This document shows, in pieces, positions 1 through 9,165 of a DNA stretch of 39,568 bases (positions are counted from its first letter, which is position 1; each line of letters opens with the position of its first letter). This stretch comes from Lachnospiraceae bacterium. GTDB lineage: Bacteria > Bacillota > Clostridia > Lachnospirales > Lachnospiraceae. Both the position numbers and the translations under genes were made by a program. The notes under the pieces are model-generated. The model was not told the origin of the DNA. It made no database searches and saw only the letters and a program-made list of their open reading frames with translations. The stretch spans positions 1-39,568 of the forward strand of contig JAQVHQ010000033.1 of the NCBI GenBank assembly GCA_028696165.1, in the 5' to 3' direction.

Positions 1-2
1 AT

Positions 3-107
3 CTTACAATCATGAGCTATATTGGGACTGCTCATAAGCATGGAATAAATGCTTTTACAGCAATCAGAGAAGCCCTTTTAGGGAATTCCGATATCATCTT
101 TAACTAA
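3..107 (+). mobile_element. IS66-family transposase, C-terminal fragment (cut by window edge)
   Basis: An open frame enters from the left edge and ends at a TAA at 105-107. The last 34 residues include SYIGTAHKHGINAFTAIREA followed by a short tail with GNSDIIF. This matches the usual C-terminus of IS66-type DDE transposases (TnpC), where a Y-I-x-T-A-x-K-x-G-x-N motif precedes the stop. Only the end is visible, so it is unknown whether the element is intact. I could not define its terminal inverted repeat in the AT-rich sequence that follows. Confidence 0.7.
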
Positions 108-226
108 TGGAGTTCTGAACAGTTACAGATTTTTTTTATTTTGGTAGGGGTTGGGACAAATTCACATGATTTTTGTAATTTTTGACATTGCTGCCTTGAA
201 TAATTGGCAGATTAGCGTTTTTGCTG

Positions 227-271
227 CAGAGTGCAAAACAGAGTGCAAAACACACTCTGTTTTGCACTCTG
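227..271. repeat. Perfect 19-bp inverted repeat (hairpin)
   Basis: Arms 227-245 and 253-271 are perfect reverse complements around a 7-nt loop. Each arm contains GAGTGCAAAACAGAGTG, so the arm itself holds a short direct repeat of GAGTGCAAAACA. It lies just past the stop of the minus-strand gene at 278. There is no clear T-run on either side, so it may serve as a 3' stabilising hairpin or repetitive palindrome rather than a classical terminator. Confidence 0.7.
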
Positions 272-277
272 TAAGGA

Positions 278-706
278 TTACTTCTCCAACACATTATTAA
301 AAATCTTCAACAGCTCTAATACACTGACAAACTGCATACACCCCATATCGCCTTCCATCCACTCAACATCTCCCTGCCAGGAAGAATTCTGACGATACTG
401 CACATGCAAAAGGAACGTTCCCAGTTCTCCTTTATTCTCAACCACCTGAGGCGGCGTAACTACCTTCTTCATTTCTTTCTTCTTCGCCGGTTCTGTCTTT
501 CTGAAAGCCCTCACCTGCGTCGATGCCTGCGGAAAAGAAATGTTGTCAAAAAAGTCCTCAATCTTTTCAACCATCTGTATCACATTCGAAAACATTTCCG
601 GGCTTTCACTATAACAGTGATAAATCCTTCCCGCAGCGTCCCCGCCCCGGTATTGGTCCACACAGATATTAACCAGATTCTGGGCATATAATGGAATATG
701 TTTCAT
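278..706 (-). CDS. Small conserved-looking protein of unknown function
   Basis: This 142-residue soluble protein has no signal or membrane segment. The N-terminal half is helical and mentions no known motif; a lysine-rich linker (about residues 70-82) leads to a C-terminal part reading FLLHVQYRQNSSWQGDVEW. I recognise that R-x-N-S-S-W-Q-G-x-v-x-W pattern from short proteins encoded beside regulators in Lachnospiraceae, but I know no function for it. The start is supported by an AAAGGG ribosome site shortly upstream of ATG at 706. The stop of the upstream BTAD regulator is only 29 bp away, so the two are probably co-transcribed, and this protein may be a partner or target of the regulator (inference). 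Confidence 0.65.
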   Translation of the reverse strand: MKHIPLYAQNLVNICVDQYRGGDAAGRIYHCYSESPEMFSNVIQMVEKIEDFFDNISFPQASTQVRAFRKTEPAKKKEMKKVVTPPQVVENKGELGTFLLHVQYRQNSSWQGDVEWMEGDMGCMQFVSVLELLKIFNNVLEK

Positions 707-735
707 CTCTTTACCCTTTCTTTATGTAGTAATAT

Positions 736-1980
736 CTACCACAGATTATCCTTATTATCAAAACGAATCTGCGAAGCTTCCTGCTCCACTTCCACTACAG
801 AAGATACGTAAAATTCCAGATATTGAGCCCATGATTTATGTTCTCTTGAAAAATATCTGATAATCCGGTCAAACACCACCTGACAGCTCTCTTTATCAGT
901 TCCTACCAGAATAGACAGAAACTGCGACGGGCTGTATCTGGTAAATGAATCACCCTTTCGCAGACAATGTTGAATGGCATTATATAATTCATCCGACAAA
1001 GTCTTTAACTTACTTTCATTCTCCATGGGCTGCCCCTTGCCATTAGTTATGCTGCAAAGCATAAGGAATGCAGATTGTCCATTTCTTTCCAGGATTCTGG
1101 AAACCAAACGATAACTGTCACGAAAGCTTGGCAGACTACAGTAAAATGCACCCAACTGTTCATCATCTTCTTTTAACCGTTCTTTAATCTGTTTGATTTC
1201 CTGAGGATTGTAGTTCATATTACTGCTCATCACCTCAAACTGCTCTAAGAGCTTGTCTGATGGACTGATTCCCAGTTCCTCAAAGAAGAGCCTGGACGTA
1301 TCTTCATATTCCTGCATAGCTTCTTTATAACGTTTCATGGCTATGTAACACTGAATCCGCACAGCCTGCCATTCATCAAAAGGATACATCAGGCACGCCG
1401 GAGTGCAGAGGCGAATCGTCTCTTCATACTCTCCATGTGCCATCTGCCATTGACAGATTTCTTTTAAACTCTCTGTATACAGATTTTTGTAACGAATGCC
1501 TTCCAGTATAACCCAGTCTTCTCCTGATAAATCTGAAAGCAGATCACCGTTATACATATGGCATGCTTTTTTAAGCATCACTATTTTCTGCTCTTCGTCC
1601 GTCTCATTATAAGCATCCTGAATGATATTTTCAAATACTTTGGCATCAATCCGGGTTTCCATAGGAGAATCCCATTGATAAACGCCCTTTTTTATCTTAA
1701 TGTAATCATACGGCGGAAGACCTGCATCGGTTAACATCTTCTTTAAACGATGAACAGTCACTCTCAGATTATTGGCTACATCCGCTAATTCTTCTCTTCC
1801 GTACAATTCTTCTAAGAGTTTCTCTCTGGCTATTCCAGTACCCCCATTATATAGAAGGAACTGTAAAAGTTTCATCGCCTTTGTCTGATTGTTTTTCCCA
1901 AATGATAAGGGTTTATCTCCATATGTTGCTGTGAAGCTTCCCAAAACATAAACTTTTAAAACTGGTAAATTTTCACTCAT
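736..1980 (-). CDS. BTAD-domain (SARP-like) transcriptional regulator
   Basis: A 414-residue cytoplasmic regulator. Residues about 8-100 form an OmpR/PhoB-type winged helix; the segment with AMKLLQFLLYNGG and NNLRVTVHRLKKML is the usual recognition region of the SARP class. Residues about 105-250 match the BTAD helical-repeat domain (DLLSDLSGEDWVILEGIRY, YEEAMQEYED-like TPR helices, FFEELGISPS). The remaining 160 residues are a less conserved C-terminal domain that could sense a ligand or nucleotide state. No ATPase domain is present, so it is much shorter than large SARP/LAL proteins. The start is set by GGGGGA 5 nt before ATG. A TTGATA-18-TAAAAT promoter lies upstream. Its neighbours are the small protein at 278 and glycogen-metabolism genes; whether it controls them is not visible. 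Confidence 0.85.
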   Translation of the reverse strand: MSENLPVLKVYVLGSFTATYGDKPLSFGKNNQTKAMKLLQFLLYNGGTGIAREKLLEELYGREELADVANNLRVTVHRLKKMLTDAGLPPYDYIKIKKGVYQWDSPMETRIDAKVFENIIQDAYNETDEEQKIVMLKKACHMYNGDLLSDLSGEDWVILEGIRYKNLYTESLKEICQWQMAHGEYEETIRLCTPACLMYPFDEWQAVRIQCYIAMKRYKEAMQEYEDTSRLFFEELGISPSDKLLEQFEVMSSNMNYNPQEIKQIKERLKEDDEQLGAFYCSLPSFRDSYRLVSRILERNGQSAFLMLCSITNGKGQPMENESKLKTLSDELYNAIQHCLRKGDSFTRYSPSQFLSILVGTDKESCQVVFDRIIRYFSREHKSWAQYLEFYVSSVVEVEQEASQIRFDNKDNLW

Positions 1981-2070
1981 GACTATCCCCCAATATCGGC
2001 CACCGATTTTATTTCTATATCCACACGCTATGCCATCGCTAACTTTATAGCAATATGTATTCGTGCAACC

Positions 2071-2100
2071 ATTTTACTCTATATTTTACCAGTATATCAA
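2071..2100 (-). promoter_or_regulatory. Putative sigma-A promoter of the BTAD regulator
   Basis: On the minus strand TTGATA (2095-2100) is followed after 18 nt by TAAAAT (2071-2076), about 90 nt before the ATG at 1980. The match is moderate, and the AT-rich context makes chance matches likely. Confidence 0.4.
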
Positions 2101-2143
2101 CTTTTGGTCACACGATGGTCACATTGCGTAATTTTTATAATTT

Positions 2144-2551
2144 TTATTTATCAGCCGATTGAGAATTATCGTAATTTCGTAAAGATTTAGCACTTTCTTC
2201 AGAAGTATCCCTGTTTTCTGTATCAGCGACCTCGTTGCTATCAGCAGTCGTTTCTGCATCACTGTCCTCTTCCGCTTCCTCTTCCACTTCCTCTTCCACT
2301 TCTGCTTCATCGGTATCCTGCATCACCGGTTTCCCGGTGAACATATCTTTGCCTGTAATGATACTATACAAACTGGTTCCCGCAAAGAACAATCCTGCCA
2401 CTATAAATATAATGCTGGCTCCGATAAATAATGCCGGCTTGCTTTCTATCTCTCCGTTAATACCTCTCTGAAGCATCGGTACCGCAATATAGAGCAGATA
2501 TCCTCCTGCCAGAATTCTTATAACATATGAAACCTGTATATTTCCCTTCAT
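2144..2551 (-). CDS. Small membrane protein with acidic C-terminal tail
   Basis: A 135-residue protein with two hydrophobic helices (about residues 8-27 and 40-63: a YVIRILAGGYLLYIAVPML region and an IGASIIFIVAGLFFAGTSLY region). A strongly acidic, low-complexity cytoplasmic or external tail follows (E/D-rich around EAEVEEEVEEEAEEDSDAE). No enzymatic motif is visible. GGGAG lies 5 nt before the ATG. The gene begins 31 bp after the stop of glgP, so it may be the last gene of the malQ-glgP unit. The GAA/GAG-rich tail makes a spurious S-rich open frame on the opposite strand. Function unknown. Confidence 0.65.
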   Translation of the reverse strand: MKGNIQVSYVIRILAGGYLLYIAVPMLQRGINGEIESKPALFIGASIIFIVAGLFFAGTSLYSIITGKDMFTGKPVMQDTDEAEVEEEVEEEAEEDSDAETTADSNEVADTENRDTSEESAKSLRNYDNSQSADK

Positions 2552-2582
2552 ATTTTCTCCCTGTATTTTTATACTATCATTT

Positions 2583-4847
2583 TTATTTTAATTTCCAGAT
2601 ATCTCTATTGTACTCTTCAATAGTTCTGTCTGATGAGAAATATCCTGCTTTTGCAATATTTACAAGAGATTTCTTTGTCCACGCTTTCTCATCTTCATAA
2701 TCTCTGAGCATAGCTTCTTTTACCCTGATATACTCTTTCAAATCAAGCAGTGTCATAAACCAGTCTTTGCTGATTAATTCTTTATAGAGACGACACAGGT
2801 TCATAGGGTCACCGATTTTAATCAGCTCTTTGTTGATGATAAAGTCCACCAGTTCCTGGATTTTTTCATCCTCATCATAGATTTTTCTGGAATTATATCC
2901 ACTGGTTTCATAAAGTTTGATAACCTCGTCAGATTCTTTACCAAATACATAGATGTTCTCATCCCCTACCAGCTGATGAATCTCTACGTTAGCACCATCT
3001 TCCGTTCCCAGAGTAACAGCACCATTTAGCATAAACTTCATATTGCCGGTTCCGGAAGCTTCTTTGGAAGCCAGAGAAATCTGTTCTGAGATATCACAGG
3101 CTGGAATTAATTTGGAGGCCTTGGTCACATTATAGTTTTCCACCATAATCACCTGAAGGTATGGGCTTACCTCAGGATCGTTATCAATGAGCTGCTGCAG
3201 ACACAGAATCAGATGAATAATATCCTGCGCTATAATATACGCCGGAGCTGCCTTAGCGCCAAATATCATAGTAATCGGCGTAGATGGTTTATTTCCCGCC
3301 TTAATGTCTAAGTATTTGTAAATAGCATAAAGTGCGTTCATCTGCTGTCTCTTATACTCGTGCAGACGCTTAATCTGAATATCAAAAATAGAATTCTCAT
3401 TAATGGTAATTCCCTGAGTTTTGAATAGATATTCTTTCAATTCCAGTTTTTTCTGCTTTTTAACAGTCTGAAGTTTACCAAGAACTGCATCATCATCCAC
3501 GTACTGCAGTAATTTTTCCAGTTCCATAGCATCTTTTTTGAATCCACTTCCAATTAAATCTTCGATTACCTTTGTCAAATCCTGATTACAGTGCATCAGC
3601 CATCTTCTAAAAGTGATACCATTGGTCTTATTATTGAACTTTTCCGGATAAATGTCATAGAAGCATTTTAGTTCCGAAGATTTTAAGATTTCTGTGTGAA
3701 GATAAGCCACACCGTTTACACTGAATCCATAATGAATATCAATATGAGCCATATGCACACGGTTATCTTTATCGATGATTGCAACTTTCTCATCTTTATA
3801 CTGCTCTTTTACACGTTTATCAAGTTCACGAATAATCGGAAGCAGGTGAGGAACCACCTTCTCTAAGTATGCAATTGGCCATTTTTCCAGTGCTTCTGCC
3901 AGAATCGTATGATTTGTATAAGCGCAGGTCTTAGAAACCACTTCGATTGCCTCATCCATGGTGAATCCTTCCTGCTCTGTCAGCAGACGGATGAGTTCCG
4001 GGATTACCATCGTCGGGTGGGTATCGTTAATCTGAATGGCCGCATAGTCATACAGCTTGTGGATATCCTGTCCTTTTTCTTTTACTTCTTTTAAAATCAG
4101 CTGAGCGCCGTTGCTTACCATAAAGTACTGCTGATAGATGCGAAGCAGCTGCCCCTTCTCATCACTGTCATCCGGATACAGAAACAAGGTCAGATTGTGC
4201 ATCACATCTTCTTTATCAAATTCGATTCCATCATGAACCAGGGTTTCATCAATAGTGTCTATATCAAATAAATGAAGCTGGTTTACGCCACTTTCATATC
4301 CCGGTACTGCGATATCATACATGGCAGACTGCAGAGTAAAATCTTTAAATGGCACTTTAAAGGAGATATCCTTTCTGGTCAGCCAGCTGTCTTTCGTAAT
4401 CCATGGATTCTTCTGTGCATTCTGTTTATTATCTCTAAATACCTGTTCGAACAGGCCAAAATGATAATTAAGTCCAATTCCATCTCCCGGCAAACCTAAT
4501 GTCGCAATCGAATCCAGGAAGCATGCTGCCAGACGTCCCAATCCGCCATTACCAAGAGAAGGTTCTAATTCCATCTCTTCTATAGCGGTGATATCTTTGC
4601 CATTCTTCTTTAGTATCTCTGCGGTCTCCTCAAAGATTCCAAGATTAATAAGATTGTTGGAAAGCAGTTTTCCAATCAAGAACTCTGCAGAGATATAGTA
4701 GACTTTCTTTTCTCCGGTGTTAGCAGTCTTTTCTGCCATCATATCTTTCGTCAGATGCAGCAGTGCCACATAAACCTGCTCATCTGTACAATGGGCGATA
4801 TCTGTTCCAAATAAATCTTTTACCTTTATTTCCAAACGATGTTCCAT
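2583..4847 (-). CDS. glgP: Glycogen/maltodextrin phosphorylase
   Basis: This 754-residue GT35 enzyme releases glucose-1-phosphate from alpha-1,4-glucans using phosphate and pyridoxal phosphate. Diagnostic stretches are [11 protein letters not shown] near the N-terminus, [19 protein letters not shown] (about 92-110), QLNDTHP-like [25 protein letters not shown] and the PLP site [18 protein letters not shown], in which the Schiff-base lysine is K604. Length is slightly shorter than the E. coli enzyme (about 800), as is common in Clostridia. GGAGG precedes the ATG by 11 nt. It lies 61 bp downstream of malQ on the same strand, and the two enzymes act together: MalQ remodels short maltodextrins into chains that GlgP can phosphorolyse. 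No separate promoter is evident between them. Confidence 0.96.
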   Translation of the reverse strand: MEHRLEIKVKDLFGTDIAHCTDEQVYVALLHLTKDMMAEKTANTGEKKVYYISAEFLIGKLLSNNLINLGIFEETAEILKKNGKDITAIEEMELEPSLGNGGLGRLAACFLDSIATLGLPGDGIGLNYHFGLFEQVFRDNKQNAQKNPWITKDSWLTRKDISFKVPFKDFTLQSAMYDIAVPGYESGVNQLHLFDIDTIDETLVHDGIEFDKEDVMHNLTLFLYPDDSDEKGQLLRIYQQYFMVSNGAQLILKEVKEKGQDIHKLYDYAAIQINDTHPTMVIPELIRLLTEQEGFTMDEAIEVVSKTCAYTNHTILAEALEKWPIAYLEKVVPHLLPIIRELDKRVKEQYKDEKVAIIDKDNRVHMAHIDIHYGFSVNGVAYLHTEILKSSELKCFYDIYPEKFNNKTNGITFRRWLMHCNQDLTKVIEDLIGSGFKKDAMELEKLLQYVDDDAVLGKLQTVKKQKKLELKEYLFKTQGITINENSIFDIQIKRLHEYKRQQMNALYAIYKYLDIKAGNKPSTPITMIFGAKAAPAYIIAQDIIHLILCLQQLIDNDPEVSPYLQVIMVENYNVTKASKLIPACDISEQISLASKEASGTGNMKFMLNGAVTLGTEDGANVEIHQLVGDENIYVFGKESDEVIKLYETSGYNSRKIYDEDEKIQELVDFIINKELIKIGDPMNLCRLYKELISKDWFMTLLDLKEYIRVKEAMLRDYEDEKAWTKKSLVNIAKAGYFSSDRTIEEYNRDIWKLK

Positions 4848-4908
4848 AGTGTATTGTTCCTCCTGTGCCTGATTTGATTATATTTAGATTATTTAGGTTT
4901 TTGCTGTT

Positions 4909-6426
4909 TTACTTATTTGCTTTTTCTTTTTTTGCTTTTTTTTCACATCTAAAGTAAATCTCTGCCAATCCACGCATACTCTTTGTCAGTTCCCTGGTAA
5001 TCTGTCCCGGCAGCAATCTCCACTTCCAGTTATCTCCCAATGTGGATGGAGTATTCATCCGGCAGGAGCAGTCCAGATTCAGATAATCCTGCATCGGTAT
5101 AATACAAAGATTGGCGACACTCGCCATAGCAAGACGAATCAGCTGATTGCTGGCCTCTTCCACAGGCATATTCTTATAATTCAGATAGCGTTCTGTGAAC
5201 TTGCGGTCTTTTTTACTGATTCCTTCATACCAGGATCTTGTAGTATCATTGTCGTGAGTTCCTGTGTACACGATACAGTTTTTATCGTATTTGTGCGGCA
5301 GATAGTCGCTCTCTGACTCAGCGTCAAAAGCAAACTGCAGCACTTTCATGCCCGGATAACCAGTATCACGTACCAATTCCCGCACAGTATCTGTAAGATA
5401 TCCTAAATCTTCTGCTATGATACGCACTTCTCCCATTTTTTTCTTAATTGCAGTAAATAAGGAAAGTCCCGGTCCCTTCTCCCAGTGACCGTTTACTGCA
5501 GTCTCATCGCCATAAGGGATGGAGTAGTACTCATCAAATCCACGAAAATGATCTACACGTACTACATCATATAAGGTAAAACAGCTGGCAATTCTCTTTA
5601 ACCACCACTGATACCCTGTCTTTTTGTGATATTTCCAATCATAAAGGGGATTTCCCCAGAGCTGACCTGTGGCTGCGAAGTAATCCGGCGGACATCCTGC
5701 CACTGCCACTGGCTCTCCTGTTTTCGTATTAAACTGAAACAGTCTGGTATCTGACCAGGTATCCGCACTATCTAAAGCTACATAAATAGGGATATCACCG
5801 ATAATCTGAATGCCCTTCTTATTAGCATATGTCTTTAATCGTTTCCACTGAGTAAAGAAAAGATATTGCTGGAATCGAACGAACTGCAATTCATCCGACA
5901 GTTTCTTCCTGCATTTATCTAAAGCTTTCGCATCACGATAACGGAGTTTTTCATCCCACTCCATCCAGCTTTTGCCGCCCTGTTCCTTCTTTATTGCTGT
6001 ATATAAAGCATAATCCTCCAACCAGAATGCCTGGTTTTTTACAAACTTCTGAAACTTTTTATCGTCCTTTAATGGATACCGGTCAAAAGCCAGTCTCAGT
6101 ACCTGATATCTAGACTGATAGACCTTCTCATAATCCACATACTGCTGACTTTTGCCCCAGTCAAAGGCTTCACATTCTTCAACCGTCAGATATCCCTGGG
6201 CTATCAATTCTTCTAAATCGATAAAATAGGGATTCCCGGCAAACGTTGAAAAGGACTGATAAGGCGAATCGCCGTATCCTGTTTGACCTAAAGGCAGTAT
6301 CTGCCAGTTCTTCTGTCCTGCCTTTTTCAGGAAATCCACAAACTCATATGCTTCTTTAGAAAAACATCCAATTCCATACTTGGATGGCAATGCAAAAATC
6401 GGTAAAAGTACACCACTTTCTCTCAT
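4909..6426 (-). CDS. malQ: 4-alpha-glucanotransferase (amylomaltase)
   Basis: A 505-residue GH77 enzyme that transfers maltosyl or longer glucan segments between maltodextrins in the cytoplasm. It opens with ESGVLLPIFALPSKYGIG, the standard GH77 N-terminus. The catalytic set is complete: nucleophile D292 in VVRVDHFRGFDEY, acid/base E339 in IIAEDLGYLT, and transition-state D392 in YTGTHDNDTTRSW. QLWGNPLYDW (about 255-264) is also typical. Length is normal for the family. The gene follows a TTGCAA-17-TAATAT promoter, and a GAGGAG ribosome site precedes the ATG by about 12 nt. It is first in the malQ-glgP unit. Its promoter lies directly beside the giant inverted repeat at 6506-6776. Confidence 0.95.
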   Translation of the reverse strand: MRESGVLLPIFALPSKYGIGCFSKEAYEFVDFLKKAGQKNWQILPLGQTGYGDSPYQSFSTFAGNPYFIDLEELIAQGYLTVEECEAFDWGKSQQYVDYEKVYQSRYQVLRLAFDRYPLKDDKKFQKFVKNQAFWLEDYALYTAIKKEQGGKSWMEWDEKLRYRDAKALDKCRKKLSDELQFVRFQQYLFFTQWKRLKTYANKKGIQIIGDIPIYVALDSADTWSDTRLFQFNTKTGEPVAVAGCPPDYFAATGQLWGNPLYDWKYHKKTGYQWWLKRIASCFTLYDVVRVDHFRGFDEYYSIPYGDETAVNGHWEKGPGLSLFTAIKKKMGEVRIIAEDLGYLTDTVRELVRDTGYPGMKVLQFAFDAESESDYLPHKYDKNCIVYTGTHDNDTTRSWYEGISKKDRKFTERYLNYKNMPVEEASNQLIRLAMASVANLCIIPMQDYLNLDCSCRMNTPSTLGDNWKWRLLPGQITRELTKSMRGLAEIYFRCEKKAKKEKANK

Positions 6427-6463
6427 TTTTTCTCTTTGCTCCTCTCCTTATGCACATAGTATT

Positions 6464-6492
6464 ATATTACCTTTATTTTGTGTGTTTTGCAA
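6464..6492 (-). promoter_or_regulatory. Putative sigma-A promoter of malQ-glgP
   Basis: TTGCAA (6487-6492, minus strand) is separated by 17 nt from TAATAT (6464-6469; a TATAAT also overlaps it), about 38 nt before the malQ ATG. It sits 14 bp from the edge of the large inverted repeat. Confidence 0.5.
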
Positions 6493-6505
6493 GGCGGAAT
6501 ATGCA

Positions 6506-6776
6506 GCAGGCGAAAACGGAAAGAGGCAGGCGAAAACGGAAAGAGGCAGGCGAAAACGGAAACAACCTGACGAAAACCGTCAAAAATGGACAAATGATTA
6601 CATCAAGTCCATTTTTGACGGTTTTCGTCAGGTTGTTTCCGTTTTCGCCTGCCTCTTTCCGTTTTCGCCTGCCTCTTTCCGTTTTCGCCTGCCTGTTTCC
6701 GTTTTCGCCTGCCTCTTTCCGTTTTCGCCTGCCTCTTTCCGTTTTCGCCTGCCTCTTTCCGTTTTCGCCTGCTGCT
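6506..6776. repeat. Giant inverted repeat built from 20-bp tandem units
   Basis: The left arm (6506-6591) and the first part of the right arm (6607-6692) are perfect reverse complements over 86 bp, with a 15-nt loop (6592-6606). The outer parts of both arms are tandem 20-bp units (core GTTTTCGCCTGCCTCTTTCC on the plus strand). Three units lie in the left arm and seven in the right arm (starts 6641 to 6761 in steps of 20). The inner 30 bp or so (CCATTTTTGACGGTTTTCGT region) is unique sequence. The right array ends in CGCCTGCTGC, the mirror of the left edge GCAGCAGGCG, so the left units could also pair with the distal right units. It separates the end of phoR from the malQ promoter. Confidence 0.95.
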
Positions 6777-6814
6777 TTTGGTCAGTTTTTTACTCATCCC
6801 GATTGCTTTCACTG

Positions 6815-8491
6815 CTACTGATTTTCGCTGTTTTTCTGGAATTCTATGCTAATCTTGGTTCCTTCTCCAATTTCACTTTCCACTTTGATATTGCCCTTAT
6901 GAAGCATCGCTCCATGTTTGACAATAGACAATCCCAGTCCTGTTCCGCCTGTTTCACGGGAATGGCTTTTATCTACCCGGTAAAATCTTTCAAAGATTCT
7001 ATCCTGATGTTCTTTTTCTATACCAATTCCGGTATCCATGATTTTCCATGTAATAGTCGATCTTGTAGATGAGATTTTAATATAAATCTGTCCATGATCC
7101 TTATTATACTTGATAGCATTGTCGCAGAGATTAAATATCATCTCATACAACACCTGACGCACACCGAACATCTCCGTCTTCTTGCCTTCGATGGTCATCT
7201 GAATATCCCGCTTCTTCGCCTGCAGCTGAAGACAGCTGGATACATCCTGGGTTATTGACAGTAAGTCTACTGTCTCAAAGGCAAGCTGTCCATCGGCTTC
7301 ATCTAATCTGGACAGTTTGATAATATCCTCGACCAATGTGCGAAGGCGGTTAGCTTCATCATAGATACGGCTGGAGAATTCAGGAATATCTGTATCTTTT
7401 ACCATACGGTTCATCATCAGTTCGGCATATCCCGAAATAGACATAAGTGGTGTCTTTAACTCATGAGAGACATTAGCCGAGAATTCTCTTCTCATAGCCT
7501 CTGCCTGCTGTTTTTCAGTGATATCAAGTATCAGCAGCACCGCTCCAGAGTGTCCTGCTTCTATCGATACGGGATTGGCCAGTATCTGAAGCACTCTGCC
7601 ATTCATCTCCAGTATTTTCTCTGTGGAATGCCCTGCGATTGCCATATCCAGCGATTCTTTTATAATCACGTTACGGCTGACTGTGAGGATATTCTTGTGA
7701 AGACAGTCTTTTACATCTACCCCAAAAAGTTCTGTAGCTGCTTTATTGATTCCAAGAACTACTGATTTGTTGGTAATAATCATACCATCCTTCATATTCT
7801 CTGTAATTGCCAGATATTCTTCATGATTCTGTTTAATCTGCCGCAGCTGCTCTTCTATCTGATTATTCTGTATATCCAGTCTTCTAAGAAGCGGTGCCAG
7901 TTCTTCATACACGTCATTCTCCAGTGGATGTTCCAGGTCGATTTGATTGATTGGCTCGATCAGCTTGATACTGCGGTATCGTATTACCACCAGTGCCAGC
8001 GACAACACAATGATTAATATCAGTATAATCATCGTAAAGCTGGACGTTAATGTTGCAAATATACTTCTGGAAGTACATGCCACACGGATTACTTCCCCGT
8101 TTTTCAGGAGCAATGCGTAATAGTAAGTATTCTCATTTAATGTAGCAGACAGACGGTTTTCAATTCCTGTTCCTGTCTTTCTTGCCTCTATAAATTCCGG
8201 ACGGTCAGAATGGTTCTCCATATCTGCCGGTTCTTCTATGGAATCAAAAAGGACTGTTCCATCCATATCTATCAGTGTTAAGCGATTTTGTGTCAAATTG
8301 CCTATATCCTGTGTAAGATAGGAATCACCAGTCTCTTCTAATACCTTTTTTAAATATTCTGCCTCAACCTGCACTCCGGATTTTATTTCCTTGGAATAAT
8401 CCTGGTAATATACCACCGAGGTAAGCAGGAAGGTAAACAGAACTGCTACTGCAATCAGTATTCCCGTACTTCTAAATATTCTCTGCTTCAT
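6815..8491 (-). CDS. phoR: Phosphate-responsive sensor histidine kinase
   Basis: A 558-residue membrane kinase of the PhoR/WalK type. Helix 1 is at about residues 8-29 and helix 2 at about 150-170. Between them is an extracytoplasmic sensor of about 120 residues containing RLTLIDMDGTVLFDS, as in PhoR proteins. A PAS-like domain follows (about 225-330; EYLAITENMKDGMIITNKS). The HisKA box SANVSHELKTPLMSISGYAE carries the phospho-acceptor H343. The ATPase domain has NLCDNAIKYN (N box), DTGIGI (G1) and GGTGLGLSIVKH (G2). The start overlaps the phoP stop by 4 nt (ATGA), so translation is coupled. It is the last gene of the pst-pho operon; the 86-bp hairpin lies 39 bp beyond its stop. Confidence 0.93.
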   Translation of the reverse strand: MKQRIFRSTGILIAVAVLFTFLLTSVVYYQDYSKEIKSGVQVEAEYLKKVLEETGDSYLTQDIGNLTQNRLTLIDMDGTVLFDSIEEPADMENHSDRPEFIEARKTGTGIENRLSATLNENTYYYALLLKNGEVIRVACTSRSIFATLTSSFTMIILILIIVLSLALVVIRYRSIKLIEPINQIDLEHPLENDVYEELAPLLRRLDIQNNQIEEQLRQIKQNHEEYLAITENMKDGMIITNKSVVLGINKAATELFGVDVKDCLHKNILTVSRNVIIKESLDMAIAGHSTEKILEMNGRVLQILANPVSIEAGHSGAVLLILDITEKQQAEAMRREFSANVSHELKTPLMSISGYAELMMNRMVKDTDIPEFSSRIYDEANRLRTLVEDIIKLSRLDEADGQLAFETVDLLSITQDVSSCLQLQAKKRDIQMTIEGKKTEMFGVRQVLYEMIFNLCDNAIKYNKDHGQIYIKISSTRSTITWKIMDTGIGIEKEHQDRIFERFYRVDKSHSRETGGTGLGLSIVKHGAMLHKGNIKVESEIGEGTKISIEFQKNSENQ

Positions 8492-9162
8492 CGCAGACCT
8501 CCAATTCGATATCCCACACCGCGGACTGTCTCAATCATATTGCCGCAATTTCCTAATTTCAACCGTAAGGTACGGATATGTACATCTACAGTTCTGGTCT
8601 CTCCATCAAAATCATAACCCCAGATATGCTCTAACAAGCGGTCTCTGGAAAGTACGATTCCCTTATTCTCTATGAGATATTTTAATAATTCAAATTCTTT
8701 TAAAGTAAGTACTACTTCTTCACCAGCAGCTTTCACACGATGCTCATTAACAAGCAGTGTTAAGTCGCCTTCTTTGAGTTCATTTTCTTTCTCTGCACCC
8801 ACATTGCGGCGCAAAACAGCTTTAACTCTTGCTATGAATTCCATCATGCCAAAAGGTTTTGTGATATAATCATCGGCACCGCCCTCAAGTCCCATTACTT
8901 TATCGTACTCGGAACCCTTGGCAGTTACCATGATAATCGGTATGTCTTTTGTATCGGCAGAAGATTTGATTTTCTTCAGTATTACCATTCCGTCTTCGCC
9001 TGGAAGCATAATGTCTAATAAAATCAAGGATGGTTTCTCCGTCTGAAGTGCTTCGAATAATTCCTTACCATCCACAAATCCTTTCGCAGAAAACCCGCTG
9101 GTTTCTAACGTATATACTACAAGTTCCCGGATATTTTTCTCATCTTCTACACAATAAATCAT
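8488..9162 (-). CDS. phoP: PhoB/PhoP-type response regulator
   Basis: A 224-residue OmpR-family regulator. The receiver domain (about 1-118) has acidic pocket residues E6/D7 (IYCVEDE), phospho-acceptor D50 in LILLDIMLPGEDG, T80 in IIMVTAKG, and K102 in DYITKPFGMMEF. The C-terminal winged helix (about 130-224) includes LTLKEFELLKYLIENKG, LLEHIWGYDF and RTVDVHIRTLRLKL. The gene starts 3 bp after the phoU stop and overlaps phoR. It is the expected binder of the TTTACA repeats in front of pstS, which would make the operon autoregulated under phosphate limitation (inference from family knowledge and the site pattern). Confidence 0.94.
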   Translation of the reverse strand: MIYCVEDEKNIRELVVYTLETSGFSAKGFVDGKELFEALQTEKPSLILLDIMLPGEDGMVILKKIKSSADTKDIPIIMVTAKGSEYDKVMGLEGGADDYITKPFGMMEFIARVKAVLRRNVGAEKENELKEGDLTLLVNEHRVKAAGEEVVLTLKEFELLKYLIENKGIVLSRDRLLEHIWGYDFDGETRTVDVHIRTLRLKLGNCGNMIETVRGVGYRIGGLR

Positions 9163-9165
9163 TCT

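Noticed and set aside
2119-2310. KRKWKRKR-type 63-codon frame and the S-rich plus-strand frame at 2235-2471
   Set aside because: Both are shadows of the acidic GAA/GAG tail of the membrane protein at 2144-2551.
6384-7072. Plus-strand open frames of 145 and 230 codons, and a 69-codon minus frame, across the giant inverted repeat
   Set aside because: Low-complexity repeats of FRFRLP-type peptide overlapping phoR and malQ in antisense; an artefact of the 20-bp units.
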